A stretch of DNA of 22,223 nt. Origin: CAMEON01 sp045645165 (lineage in GTDB: Bacteria > Bacillota > Clostridia > Oscillospirales > CAG-272). Positions 22,074-22,223 of this stretch are shown piece after piece (the first letter of the stretch is position 1; every line of letters begins with the position of its first letter). The stretch lies in contig JAZRIF010000071.1 in NCBI GenBank assembly GCA_045645165.1, forward strand, positions 1 through 22,223, in the 5' to 3' direction. The position numbers and the translations under genes are program-made. Under the pieces are notes generated by a model. That model ran no database searches. It was not told the origin of the DNA and was given only the letters and a program-made list of their open reading frames with translations.

Positions 22074-22223
22074 CAAATTGCAGTTTGTGAGGGAGCGAGG
22101 AGAGCGCCAAAGGGAAACTTCTTGAAAGCCTCCTCGCTTCGCTCGGTGCAAGTTTGCTTTCAGCAAACATTGCGAAGTTTCCCTCTGGACACCCTTCAAG
22201 AACTTTTAAAAAAGATATATTTG
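22074..22223. repeat. MITE-like hairpin element, copy E, inverted and cut by the window end
   Basis: This is the right end of the A/B family in reverse orientation. The terminal repeat CAAATTGCAGTTTGT is at 22074-22088. The H4 palindrome is present as an 11-bp stem (22111-22121 with 22174-22184), but with about 52 extra bases at its apex that include a 7-bp hairpin (22152-22158 with 22162-22168). The conserved AAGTTCTTGAA block and A-rich arm run to the window edge. Confidence 0.7.

Noticed and set aside
1..22223. CRISPR array, tRNA or rRNA genes
   Set aside because: No regularly spaced direct repeats, tRNA-like folds with CCA/GTTCGA signatures or rRNA segments were seen.

Overview
The window reads as chromosomal DNA of a GC-rich member of the Bacillota, most likely a gut-type Clostridia (Oscillospirales-like). 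The evidence is sigma-A promoters (TTGACA/TATAAT) and strong AGGAGG-type ribosome binding sites in otherwise GC-rich DNA, several lipoproteins with Gram-positive style signal peptides, a DUF4830 protein, a MetA with the homoserine acetyltransferase signature and a polar amino acid ABC importer. Species cannot be named from sequence alone. No rRNA, tRNA, CRISPR array or phage module was found. There are 17 supported protein genes.

Layout. Positions 1-334: non-coding DNA with two strong palindromes and a promoter. 335-2435: actin-like MreB/Mbl and MetA on the + strand. 2432-3643: an accessory patch with REP palindromes, a REP-associated tyrosine transposase (RAYT) and an AT-rich GNAT acetyltransferase, closed by a terminator. 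3756-11548: seven minus-strand genes. From the promoter side they are a DUF5722 glycoside-hydrolase-like protein, an unrecognised protein, a DUF4830 protein, cytidine deaminase, pyrimidine-nucleoside phosphorylase, a zinc-dependent phospholipase C-like protein and, from its own probable promoter, a metallo-beta-lactamase-fold/LamG-like lipoprotein. 11758-15938: a divergent + strand CotH-kinase lipoprotein and an ADP-ribosylglycohydrolase-family protein. 16124-19213: an amino acid ABC importer operon (binding lipoprotein, permease with a large extra N-terminal domain, ATPase). 19521-21953: glycogen phosphorylase. After it come a terminator, a consensus promoter facing out of the window, and a repeat element cut by the window edge.

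How the genes connect. Cdd and Pdp make a short pyrimidine salvage route (cytidine to uridine to uracil plus ribose-1-phosphate). The three ABC genes form one importer, with a hairpin after the binding-protein gene that probably keeps that protein in excess. GlgP releases glucose-1-phosphate from storage glucan. The DUF5722 and CotH genes are divergently transcribed from adjacent promoters.

Most interesting signals. (1) The RAYT gene carries copies of its own presumed REP substrate (GTAG plus an imperfect palindrome) inside its coding sequence, translated in frame in two loops; another copy supplies the metA stop codon. (2) A family of roughly 200-bp intergenic elements has CAAATT...GTTTAT-type terminal inverted repeats and several internal hairpins, whose stems differ between copies but keep their pairing. 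(3) The ABC permease has about 220 extra N-terminal extracytoplasmic residues. (4) One minus-strand gene of unknown function carries YD/RHS-like tyrosine motifs.
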